Of a DNA stretch of 64,000 nucleotides, positions 27,546 to 35,803 are shown piece after piece. The notes under the pieces were generated by a model that saw nothing but the letters and a program-made list of their open reading frames with translations, did not search any database and was not told where the DNA came from. The position numbers and the translations under genes were made by a program. Position 1 is the first letter of the stretch; each line of letters opens with the position of its first letter. Source of the DNA: Mycolicibacter senuensis (GTDB taxonomy: Bacteria; Actinomycetota; Actinomycetes; Mycobacteriales; Mycobacteriaceae); contig NZ_LQPS01000031.1 in NCBI RefSeq assembly GCF_002101885.1, positions 124,001 through 188,000 of the forward strand. Direction: 5' to 3'.

Positions 27546-27701
27546 CAGTAGGTACGGGAAGGGCCTCACCCCGGACGAGGTTGAGGCCATGGCGTTTCCA
27601 GGCGGCCGCTGGGGAGGCGCGGCTACAACGAAGAGCAGGTCCAGGTGTTTCTGCAGCGCATCGCCGCGGAACTGCGGCAGCGCGTCGCCGAGCCAGAGTA
27701 G
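27529..27701 (+). pseudogene. Small DivIVA-domain gene broken by a frameshift
   Basis: The first frame from ATG 27529 reads GKGLTPDEVEAMAFPGGRW, then loses similarity. In the next frame the sequence continues GRRGYNEEQVQVFLQRIAAE and LRQRVAEPE, ending in TAG at 27701. Together they make a typical DivI1A domain (LTPDEV..F....GRRGYNEEQV..FL..I..EL), about 57 residues long. A one-base deletion or two-base insertion near 27611-27618 explains the break. DivIVA-type (Wag31-like) proteins mark cell poles; this small version has no coiled-coil tail. It could be a sequencing error, a true pseudogene, or a programmed frameshift. Confidence 0.65.
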
Positions 27702-29033
27702 TTACCGTCGGGCTGCGGTGTTGCCGGCCTCTTGAGCCCGGCGCAGCGTGGCGGCGACGTCGGTGCGACCGAGGAACATCTCGTCGAAATACGGCTTGAT
27801 CGCCTGGTTGCCCGCCGGGAAGCCCGCACCCCCACCGGGAGCCGGGATACGCGGTCCGTCCAGCACGGCGAAGAACGGGGTGACGTCCACCCCGCGGCGT
27901 GCCCAGTGATCGAAGTAGACCTGCTGCGCGCTGAGCACAGCCGGAATCGCCGCCCCCTGCCGGCCCAGGTATTCATTTCCTTCACGAGCTCCGAGCCAGC
28001 CCAACACGTCTTGCACCGCCTGCGGGTGCGGGGAGGCGGCGTTGCCGACCGCGGCGATGCCGTTGGTGACGCTGACCCGGCCGGCCGGGCCCGCCGGCAA
28101 CATCGCCACCCCCCAAGCGAAGGCGGCCTGCTCGGCGACCGCGGCCAGGTTGTAGGTGCCGGACTGGAACAGTGCCATCTTGCCGGCCAGGAACTGGTTG
28201 CGGGAGAAGTCGTTGTTGGTGTTGGTCTCCGACGCCGGCGGGGCGACGTGATCGTCGTTGATCAACCGCACCAGGTATTCGAAGGCGGCCACCGCCGCCG
28301 GGTTGTCGAAGGCGAACTCGTCACCGCGCTGGAACACCCCGCCCGCCGAGCCGATGTAGTTCAGGTAGATGCCCTGCGGATCGTTTGCGGCGTTGTAGCC
28401 CCACTGCCGGATGCGGCGGTCGTCGAATCCGGGGTTGTCGGCGCTGCGCCCGGCGACATCACGGGTGAGTGTGGTCAGCAGGGGCCGCAGCGTATCGTCG
28501 GTGCCGTGCGGGTCCCACCGCAGCCGCACCAACCCGGCGGGATCGACTCCGGCCGCGGCGAGCAGTTCGGCGTTGTAGTACACCGCGATACCGGCGTCGG
28601 TGAGCTGCGGCACCCCCCACAGCGTCCCGTCCCGGGTGAACTGGGTGACCACCGACGGATCCCAATCCGCTTTGTCGGCATCGATTTTCAGCAGCCGCCC
28701 GTTGTCGGCGTACCCGGCGAGGTAGGCATTCGAGAGCCAGAAGATGTCGTCGGCGCCGCCGCCGGCCACATCGGTGCGCAGGGTGTCGAAGTAGGAGGCG
28801 TAGGAGACCACGTTGACGCGCACCTCGATGTCGGGGCGGGTGCGGTGGAACGCGGCGAACGACTGCCGGTAGGCCCCGGCGACCTGTTCGTCCCACAGTC
28901 GCACCGTCACCACCGTCGCGGCGCCGGCAGATCGCGTCGAGGCGTCATCGAGCAGCACCGCCGCGACGCCGAGTAGTGCGGCGAGTGCGGCCACCGCCCC
29001 GGCGAACAGCGTGGAGAACCGCGGCCGGCTCAC
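27702..29033 (-). CDS. uspC: Amino-sugar ABC importer substrate-binding protein UspC
   Basis: A 443-residue extracytoplasmic solute-binding protein. The N terminus has one hydrophobic segment (about residues 8-29) but no Cys in a lipobox, so it is probably a membrane-anchored rather than lipidated protein. The mature part begins VVTVRLWDEQVAGAYRQSF and shows the cluster-1 sugar-binding pattern, with ADDIFWLSNAYLAGYADNG and GYNAANDPQGIYLNYIGSAGG. It closely matches what I recall of M. tuberculosis UspC (Rv2318), reported to bind amino sugars and peptidoglycan-derived compounds. The GTG start at 29033 overlaps the uspB stop (GTGA). It is the last gene of the uspABC operon. Confidence 0.9.
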   Translation of the reverse strand: MSRPRFSTLFAGAVAALAALLGVAAVLLDDASTRSAGAATVVTVRLWDEQVAGAYRQSFAAFHRTRPDIEVRVNVVSYASYFDTLRTDVAGGGADDIFWLSNAYLAGYADNGRLLKIDADKADWDPSVVTQFTRDGTLWGVPQLTDAGIAVYYNAELLAAAGVDPAGLVRLRWDPHGTDDTLRPLLTTLTRDVAGRSADNPGFDDRRIRQWGYNAANDPQGIYLNYIGSAGGVFQRGDEFAFDNPAAVAAFEYLVRLINDDHVAPPASETNTNNDFSRNQFLAGKMALFQSGTYNLAAVAEQAAFAWGVAMLPAGPAGRVSVTNGIAAVGNAASPHPQAVQDVLGWLGAREGNEYLGRQGAAIPAVLSAQQVYFDHWARRGVDVTPFFAVLDGPRIPAPGGGAGFPAGNQAIKPYFDEMFLGRTDVAATLRRAQEAGNTAARR

Positions 29034-29842
29034 TTGACCCCCGTCACGACGATCGATTGCACGATCCGCCGCTGGAACGCCACAAACAGCACGATCAGCG
29101 GAATCATCGCCACCGTGGTCGCCGCCATCACCAGCGTCCACTGCGCGTTGTAGCGGGACTGCAGTGCCGCGGTGGCCACCGTGAGCACCCGCCACTTGTC
29201 GCCGCTGGTGATCACCAGCGGCCACATGAAGTTGTTCCACTGCGAGACCACGGTGATCAGCCCGAGGGTCACCAGGATCGGCCTGCTGGCCGGCACCATC
29301 ACGTGCACGATCACGTCGAGGGTGTTCGCCCCGTCGAGGCGTGCGGCGTTCACCAGGTCAGCAGGTACCGCACGAAAGTACTGGCGCAGTAGGAAGATCG
29401 CATACGGGGAACCGAACACAAACGGCAACACCAGCGCCCAGAAGGTGTTCCGCAGACCCAGTTGCGCCATCATCAGGTACAGCGGCACCACCGTCACGGT
29501 CGCCGGCACCATCAGCGTCGCGACGTAGACCCAGAACAAGGCGTCACGGCCGGGGAACTCCAGCCGCGCGAACGCATAGGCCGCCAACACCGAGAACGTC
29601 AGCTGCCCGAGCACGATCACCGCCGTCACCAGCGTGGTGACCGCGGCCGCCCGCCCGAACCCGGCGCCACCCAGGTCGGCGTAGTTGTCAAGGGTCGGCG
29701 GGTCGGGCCACGCCAGCGGGGTGCCCGTGGCGAATTGGCGTGCCGGGGTGAACGACGTCAACAGCCCGAGTCCGAAGGGAGCCAGCGTGATCAGCGCACC
29801 GAGGGTCAGCAGTGCGTAGACGCCCGCGTTACGTGAGGTCAT
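29030..29842 (-). CDS. uspB: Sugar ABC transporter permease UspB (MalG-like)
   Basis: A 270-residue inner-membrane permease with six predicted transmembrane helices. The EAA loop, which docks on the ATPase, is visible as NAARLDGANTLDVIVHVMVP. It resembles MalG/SugB proteins. The ATG start at 29842 lies 14 bp inside the end of uspA, and its stop overlaps uspC, so the three genes are translated as a unit. No ATPase gene is in the operon; in M. tuberculosis the ATPase for UspABC is also encoded elsewhere (a shared one has been proposed). Confidence 0.9.
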   Translation of the reverse strand: MTSRNAGVYALLTLGALITLAPFGLGLLTSFTPARQFATGTPLAWPDPPTLDNYADLGGAGFGRAAAVTTLVTAVIVLGQLTFSVLAAYAFARLEFPGRDALFWVYVATLMVPATVTVVPLYLMMAQLGLRNTFWALVLPFVFGSPYAIFLLRQYFRAVPADLVNAARLDGANTLDVIVHVMVPASRPILVTLGLITVVSQWNNFMWPLVITSGDKWRVLTVATAALQSRYNAQWTLVMAATTVAMIPLIVLFVAFQRRIVQSIVVTGVK

Positions 29843-30698
29843 AGCTGACCCGCCGGCCGAACGAAAGCTGCTGAACCACCGTCACCCCCACCAATACGGT
29901 GAACAACACCAGCGCCATCACCGCGGCCCGCCCGATCGCCGCCGCCCCGAACGCCTCGTCATAGATGCGGTGCGCGATCAGGTCGGTGCGCCCGCTGGGC
30001 CCGCCGCCGGTCAGGGCATACACCGTGTCGAACACCTGCGCCGCACTGACCACGCCGGTGACCAGGACGAAGAACATGGTCGGCCGCAGCATCGGCAAAG
30101 TCACCCGCCAGAACCGCTGCCAGCCGTTCGCCCCGTCGATGCGTGCCGCCGACAGCACCTGGGCGGGAATGGCCAGGATGCCGGCCAGGAAGAACAGCGC
30201 GACGTAGCCCACGTTGGTCCACACCACCACCGCCGACGTCACCGGCAACGCCAGCCCGGGATCGGTCAGCCACTCCACCCGGTGCCCCAGTACGGTGCTC
30301 ACCGCGCCGTCGGTGGGGCTCAGAATCCAGCGCCACAGCACCGCGATCGCCAGCGGCGCGCAGATCCACGGCAGCACGTAGACGGTGCGAAACGCTCCGC
30401 TGCCCGGCAATTCGCGGGCCAGCAACACCGCCACGCCCAGCCCCAGCAGGGTTTGCAGCGGCACCACGATCGCCACGAACAACACCGTCACCGCAAGGGA
30501 ATTGCCGAACACCGGATCGGTCAGCACCGATCGCCAGTTGTCGGCGCCCACATAGCTGATCGGCCCCAGTAGATCCCAGCTCTGAAGACTGAGCCACACC
30601 ACCACCAGGATCGGCAGCAACAGGAACGCCACCACGCCGAACAGGCTGGGGGCCAGCAGCGCGTAACCGAGCACGGTGGATCTGCGAGCGCGGCGCAT
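29829..30698 (-). CDS. uspA: Sugar ABC transporter permease UspA (MalF-like)
   Basis: A 289-residue permease with six predicted transmembrane helices, beginning RRSTVLGYALLAPSLFGVVAF. The EAA loop is SAARIDGANGWQRFWRVTLP. It is the first gene of the uspABC operon. I chose ATG 30698 (MRRARRSTV); the frame is open for ten more codons upstream with no ribosome site. In M. tuberculosis the orthologues are Rv2316 (uspA), Rv2317 (uspB) and Rv2318 (uspC), in this order. The DUF2804 gene upstream is on the same strand with 26 bp between them and could share the transcript. Confidence 0.9.
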   Translation of the reverse strand: MRRARRSTVLGYALLAPSLFGVVAFLLLPILVVVWLSLQSWDLLGPISYVGADNWRSVLTDPVFGNSLAVTVLFVAIVVPLQTLLGLGVAVLLARELPGSGAFRTVYVLPWICAPLAIAVLWRWILSPTDGAVSTVLGHRVEWLTDPGLALPVTSAVVVWTNVGYVALFFLAGILAIPAQVLSAARIDGANGWQRFWRVTLPMLRPTMFFVLVTGVVSAAQVFDTVYALTGGGPSGRTDLIAHRIYDEAFGAAAIGRAAVMALVLFTVLVGVTVVQQLSFGRRVSYDLT

Positions 30699-30724
30699 AG
30701 GTGTATTAAAGCGGCTGCGGCAAG

Positions 30725-31732
30725 TCAAAAGCGGGTCTTCATCCGCTCAAGAACTCCGGGAACGTCGACGAAGGAGAAGGACTCGCCGGCCAACGATGTC
30801 ACGGTGCCGCGGTAGGTCCCGGCGAGCTGCCAGTAGTCGACCGCGGCCGCGACCAGGTTGACCTTGACCGCTTTGCGTCCGGCGGGTGTGAACGTCACCT
30901 CCAGCCGGCGATCGCGGTCACAGACGTTCGCGCTGGACAGCGGAGCATCGGAGGCGAAGTCGAACTGAACGCCGGCGAGCGGCTCGACGCCGCCGGGAAC
31001 CCAGTTGGACGACTCGTCGTCATCGTCGCTGAGCTCGGTCCGGTCGACGAAGTTGGAGCCGACCACACCGCCGGGCATGCGGACCGCGAAAGTCCCCCAC
31101 GTCCAGGACGTCGCATACGGGAACTGCGAACGGTGCTCGTCGAGGATGGCGAAATCGCGTGCCGGCTCGAACTCGTAGGTCCGGTCACCGACGGTGACCG
31201 TCCCCTCGACGGGCAACGGTTGCTTGAACGTGTAGTAGTCGATCGCCGGGGCGAGCTTCGCGCTGAGGCTCAGCGGCGGTGCGGCCCCCTGCACATCCAG
31301 CCGCAGTGCCCCGGTGATCGCAGGCCCGCGCTGGTCTGCCGCGCAGTCGATTCGCACCGCCACGGTGTCGGCATCGAAGTCGTATTCGAGCAGATAGCCA
31401 CGCTTGGCGACCCGGCAGCGGCCGCCGCGCAGTAGCTCGTCGGGCAGGTCCAGGCTGCCGCCCCGGAACCGGGTGCTCTTCTCCACCAGCACACCGGCCG
31501 CGTCGCGGACGAACAGCTCCGAGGACGCCAGATACTTCACGTCCTGCATGATCATCGCGCCCGACATCTCGGGGTGGATCAGCGCGAAGCCGATCCACTC
31601 CTTGAGCCGGAACCGGTGCCAGCGGCGCGACCAGCCGCGGTGGGCGTCGACCGGGTTGGTGACCGCGACCCGCTGGGCGAACCGGCCGTACCGCCGAACA
31701 CCGCCTTCAACCAGCCGCTGCGGCGCGCTCAC
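30725..31732 (-). CDS. DUF2804-family protein
   Basis: About 335 residues, no signal peptide and no transmembrane segment. The sequence is strand-rich, with aromatic patches such as KEWIGFALIHPEM, AIDYYTFKQPLPVEG and FPYATSWTWGTFAVRMPGG, matching the DUF2804 family, whose proteins are large beta-sandwich folds with a distant resemblance to lipocalin-like hydroxyneurosporene synthase domains. Function unknown. The start GTG 31732 avoids overlap with tldD; the frame stays open to 31801. It is divergent from tldD and lies just upstream of uspA. Confidence 0.65.
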   Translation of the reverse strand: MSAPQRLVEGGVRRYGRFAQRVAVTNPVDAHRGWSRRWHRFRLKEWIGFALIHPEMSGAMIMQDVKYLASSELFVRDAAGVLVEKSTRFRGGSLDLPDELLRGGRCRVAKRGYLLEYDFDADTVAVRIDCAADQRGPAITGALRLDVQGAAPPLSLSAKLAPAIDYYTFKQPLPVEGTVTVGDRTYEFEPARDFAILDEHRSQFPYATSWTWGTFAVRMPGGVVGSNFVDRTELSDDDDESSNWVPGGVEPLAGVQFDFASDAPLSSANVCDRDRRLEVTFTPAGRKAVKVNLVAAAVDYWQLAGTYRGTVTSLAGESFSFVDVPGVLERMKTRF

Positions 31733-31794
31733 GCGGTGATCATTATCGACACCTATGCCGTGGTCAATCACCGGCACGCCGTTACGGTGGACGG

Positions 31795-33309
31795 GTGACA
31801 CCGAACCGGGGGATCGATGCCCAATTCCTGGCGCTGCCCCGCCACGAGCTGGCCGATGCCGCGCTCTCGGCGGCCAGAGCGGCCGGCGCCGAGCATGCCG
31901 ACCTGCGCGTTCACCGGATCGCCACCGAGGTCGTCCGGCTGCGCGACGGCGAACTGGAGACCGCGGTGGTCAACCGTGAGCTGGGCCTGGCGGTGCGGGT
32001 GATCGTCGACGGCACCTGGGGCTTCGCCTCGCATGCCGAACTGGCGCCGGGCGTCGCCGCCGACACCGCCCGCCGGGCGGTGCAGGTGGCCAAGACGCTG
32101 GGCGTCCTCAACGCCGAACGGGTGGAGCTGGCGGCCGAACCGGTATACCGCGACGCCGGCTGGGTGTCGCAGTATGCGATCGACCCGTTCGAGGTGCCCA
32201 CCGCCGACAAGATCGACGTGCTCGAGGACTACTCCGGGCGGCTGCTCGCATCTGACGGGGTGAATCACGTTTCCGCTTCGGTGACCGCGGTCAAGGAGCA
32301 GACTTTCTACGCCGACACCTTCGGGTCGTCGATCACCCAGCAGCGGGTACGGGTGATGCCCGTCTGCGAAGCGGTCACGGTGGGCCCGGAGGGCTTTGAC
32401 TCGATGCGCACGGTGGCGCCGCCCACCGCGCGGGGCTGGGAGGCGGTGGCCGGCGACGAGGTGTGGGACTGGACTGGGGAACTGGCGGAGCTGCCAACAT
32501 TGCTCGCCGAGAAGATGAAAGCCCCCAGCGTGACCGCGGGCCCGACCGACCTGGTGATCGACCCGACCAACCTGTGGTTGACGATTCACGAATCGATCGG
32601 GCACGCAACCGAATACGACCGTGCCATCGGCTACGAGGCGGCCTATGCCGGCACCTCTTTCGCCACTCCGGACAAGCTCGGCACGATGCGCTACGGATCG
32701 CCGGTGATGAACGTGACCGCCGACCGCACCGTGCCCTACGGGCTGGCCAGTATCGGCTACGACGACGAGGGGGTGGCGGCCCAGAGCTGGGATCTGGTGC
32801 GCGACGGTGTGTTCGTCGGCTATCAGCTCGACCGGGTATTTGCGCCCCGGCTGGGCCAAACTCGCTCCAACGGGTGTTCTTACGCCGACTCGCCGCACCA
32901 TGTCCCGATCCAGCGGATGGCCAACGTGTCGCTGCAGCCGGGGCCCGAGGATCTGTCTACCGCCGACCTGATCGCCCGGGTGGACGACGGCATCTACATC
33001 GTCGGGGACCGGTCGTGGTCGATCGACATGCAGCGCTACAACTTCCAGTTCACCGGGCAGCGGTTCTTCCGGATCCGCGACGGCCGGCTCGACGGGCAGT
33101 TGCGGGACGTCGCCTACCAGGCGACCACCACCGACTTCTGGAACGCGATGGAGGCGGTCGGCGGCTCCTCGACGTGGCGTCTCGGCGGGGCGTTCAACTG
33201 CGGCAAAGCCCAGCCCGGTCAGGTCGCCGCGGTCAGCCACGGCTGCCCGTCCGCCTTGTTCCGGGGTATCAACGTGCTCAACACGCGGGCTGAGGGAGGC
33301 CGGGAATGA
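31795..33309 (+). CDS. tldD: TldD-family metalloprotease (Rv2315c-like)
   Basis: A 504-residue TldD protein. The zinc-protease motif HESIGH (His265, Glu266, His270) lies in WLTIHESIGHATEYDRA, and the downstream cysteine expected as third ligand is in TRSNGCSYADSPHH or in the GGAFNCGKAQPGQ block near the C terminus. TldD/TldE heterodimers degrade unfolded peptides and remove leader peptides from modified peptides such as microcin B17. TldD carries the metal; TldE does not. The start is GTG 31795. It overlaps tldE by 4 bp (ATGA), consistent with a stoichiometric complex. No RiPP precursor is seen nearby. Confidence 0.92.
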   Translation: MTPNRGIDAQFLALPRHELADAALSAARAAGAEHADLRVHRIATEVVRLRDGELETAVVNRELGLAVRVIVDGTWGFASHAELAPGVAADTARRAVQVAKTLGVLNAERVELAAEPVYRDAGWVSQYAIDPFEVPTADKIDVLEDYSGRLLASDGVNHVSASVTAVKEQTFYADTFGSSITQQRVRVMPVCEAVTVGPEGFDSMRTVAPPTARGWEAVAGDEVWDWTGELAELPTLLAEKMKAPSVTAGPTDLVIDPTNLWLTIHESIGHATEYDRAIGYEAAYAGTSFATPDKLGTMRYGSPVMNVTADRTVPYGLASIGYDDEGVAAQSWDLVRDGVFVGYQLDRVFAPRLGQTRSNGCSYADSPHHVPIQRMANVSLQPGPEDLSTADLIARVDDGIYIVGDRSWSIDMQRYNFQFTGQRFFRIRDGRLDGQLRDVAYQATTTDFWNAMEAVGGSSTWRLGGAFNCGKAQPGQVAAVSHGCPSALFRGINVLNTRAEGGRE

Positions 33310-34673
33310 TTCCCGCGCAACAGGTTATCGACACCGCGCTGGGCGCAGCCGGCGGCGCCGACACCGAGACCATCGTGTTGGTCACCGACAAGGCCGAGGC
33401 GTCGTTGCGCTGGGCGGGCAACTCCATGACCACCAACGGCGTGTCCAGCAGCCGGACCACCACGGTGGTCACCATCGTCCGCGACGACCAGGGGCCCCGG
33501 GTCGGCTCGCTGTGTTCGGCCGAGGTGGACCCGGCACTGATCCCCGAGCTGGTGGCGGCCTCGCAGGAGGCGGCCGCCGGCGCGCCGGAGGCCCGCGACG
33601 CCGCCGAACTGGTGGCCGGCACCGTGACGCCGGACGACTGGGACGCCGACGTGCCGGGAACCGGCGCCGAGGTGTTCGCCGAGCTGGCGGCCGGATTGAG
33701 CGGTGGCTTCCGGGGTGCCGACCAGCTGTACGGCTTCGCCCGCCACGAGGTGGCGACGACGTTCCTGGCGTCCTCGACCGGGCTGCGGCGGCGTTTCACC
33801 CAGCCCACCGGGACGGTCGAGATCAACGCCAAACGCGACGGCGCCAGCGCCTGGGCCGGGATCAGCACCCCGGACTTCGTTGACGTGCGATGTGATTCGC
33901 TGCTGGAGCAGTTGTCGACCCGGCTGGGCTGGGCGGCGCGCACCGTAGAGCTGCCGGCCGGTCGGTACGAGACGTTGATGCCGCCGTCCACGGTGGCCGA
34001 CATGATGATCTACCTGGGCTGGACGATGAGTGGCCGCGGCGCCGAGGAGGGCCGCACCGCGCTGTCGGCGCCCGGCGGCGGCACCAGGGTGGGAGAGCGC
34101 CTGTCCGACCTGCCGCTGACGCTGTACTCCGACCCGCACGCGTTCGAACTCGAGTGTGCGCCGTTCGTGGCCACCGGCACCTCCTCGGAGACGGCGTCGG
34201 TGTTCGACAACGGCCTGGACATCGGTTGCGTGGACTGGATCCGCGGCGGGGTGATCAACGCGCTGGCCTACCCGCGGGCCGCCGCCGCCGAATTCGGGGT
34301 CTCGCCCGCGCTGGCCGCCGACAATCTGTTGATGACCGGCGGCTCGGCCAGCATGGACGAGATGATCGCCTCGACCGAGCGCGGGCTGCTGCTGACCACG
34401 CTGTGGTACATCCGCGAGGTCGACCCGACCACGCTGCTGCTGACCGGGCTGACCCGCGACGGCGTCTACCTGGTGGAGGACGGCCAGGTCAGCGCGGCGG
34501 TGAACAACTTCCGCTTCAACGAGAGTCCGCTGGACCTGCTGCGCCGGGCCACCCAGGCCGGTATCGCCGAGCCGACGCTGCCGCGGGAGTGGGGCGACTG
34601 GGCGACGCGGGCGGTGATGCCGTCGCTGCGGATTCCCGACTTCCACATGTCGTCGGTCAGTCAGGCGCAGTGA
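33306..34673 (+). CDS. pmbA: TldE/PmbA-family partner protein (Rv2314c-like)
   Basis: A 455-residue member of the PmbA/TldE family, the non-catalytic partner of TldD. It lacks an HExxxH motif, as expected. Family blocks present include STGLRRRFTQPTGTVEINAK, LYSDPHAFELECAPF, DNGLDIGCVDWIRGG and the C-terminal ITGLTRDGVYLVEDGQ-type segment (LLLTGLTRDGVYLVEDGQV). The start ATG 33306 overlaps the tldD stop. It is convergent with the giant regulator locus, only 5 bp from its last stop. Confidence 0.92.
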   Translation: MIPAQQVIDTALGAAGGADTETIVLVTDKAEASLRWAGNSMTTNGVSSSRTTTVVTIVRDDQGPRVGSLCSAEVDPALIPELVAASQEAAAGAPEARDAAELVAGTVTPDDWDADVPGTGAEVFAELAAGLSGGFRGADQLYGFARHEVATTFLASSTGLRRRFTQPTGTVEINAKRDGASAWAGISTPDFVDVRCDSLLEQLSTRLGWAARTVELPAGRYETLMPPSTVADMMIYLGWTMSGRGAEEGRTALSAPGGGTRVGERLSDLPLTLYSDPHAFELECAPFVATGTSSETASVFDNGLDIGCVDWIRGGVINALAYPRAAAAEFGVSPALAADNLLMTGGSASMDEMIASTERGLLLTTLWYIREVDPTTLLLTGLTRDGVYLVEDGQVSAAVNNFRFNESPLDLLRRATQAGIAEPTLPREWGDWATRAVMPSLRIPDFHMSSVSQAQ

Positions 34674-34678
34674 CTGTT

Positions 34679-35803
34679 TCACGATGATGCCGCCGAATGC
34701 AGCTCCTCGAAGCGGGCGAGTGCGGCCTGGACATCGGTCTCATCGAACATCTCACAACGGTTGACCAGGCCGCCGCTGACGGTCAGAAGGGCGGTCTCGC
34801 GCCACTCGGCGGTGAAGCCGTCCTGGGAGGTCCCATATGCCGCGTGGGTGAACACCATACCGAGAGCGCTCAGTCGATGCACTACATCGATATTGATCCG
34901 GATGTCCGAAGCGACCGCAAAGGTTGCCCACATGTACGGAACCATCTCCCCGGGAGCGAACGCAATGCCCCGCCTGTGGTCGAGACTCACGAAATCTACG
35001 GCCAACTGCGGTATCTCGTGTCGGTTGAGTGCGCCGTAGCCCTCCGCGATCACTGACCAGGTCGGCGCATACACGGCGGCCTCGCCAGCGAGGTATCGCG
35101 CGTCGAGTTCCTCGTAGGCGGCGTCGATGTCGTCCGGGTCGAAGGTCGCGGTGTGCTGCATGAGACCGTCGGCGTCGACTTCCATGACATGCAACATCTC
35201 GGCGGCGATCGGTCGATCGGCATCACCGGTGTCGCGATAACAGCCACGGGTCAGTGAGAGTCGAGATCCCCGAACAGCTATGGGCTCAATCTCCAGCCGC
35301 CAGGTGCTCAGGGCCGTCTCCAACGTGGCTTCGACTACCTTCCGCCGCTCGCGCCCCTCGAGGACATGATTCAGGCCGTTCCGCCGGTCGTCATATCGGC
35401 CGTCCTCGCTGACCAGGGCGAGGATGGCATTCCCGTCGCGGCGGTTGAACCCGTCGGCTAGGCGTGACCAGTTCCGTGTCGCGGCGTTCTCCAGTGCGGG
35501 CCTGGATCGGCTCAGTTCTTCGAACCGCGCGAGTGCGGCGTCGAGGTCCGCTTCGCCGAACAGCTCGCTGTGGCTGATCAGATCGCCGTTGACGGTGAGG
35601 ACGTTGATATCCCGCCACTCGGCGTCGAAGCCTTCTTGGGAGATTCCACGCGCCACATGGGTGACGACCGCTCCGATCGCGCTGAGCCGGTGCACCGCGG
35701 TGATGTGGATCCAGGTGTCGGGCGAGTCGTCCCATGCGGCCTGCTGGTACCGGATCATGTCGCCGGGCTCGAAGGCAGCCCCGCGACGATGGTCGATGTT
35801 CAC
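34679..35803 (-). pseudogene. Detached C-terminal segment of the giant regulator (last NTF2-like units)
   Basis: 374 residues in a frame different from the upstream giant gene. The frame is open further upstream to about 35,878, where it reads HTWSLVAGAYAAFNRRE then WVNIDHRRG, exactly the sequence expected to follow EAAAH at the end of the long frame. It contains one complete beta unit, one alpha unit and one more beta unit of the repeat described for the giant gene. Comparison with the four other copies of the EAA-x5-W junction shows one base missing. The GTG at 35803 is unlikely to be a real start. If the frameshift is a sequencing error, this segment belongs to one ~2,770-residue protein. 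Confidence 0.75.
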
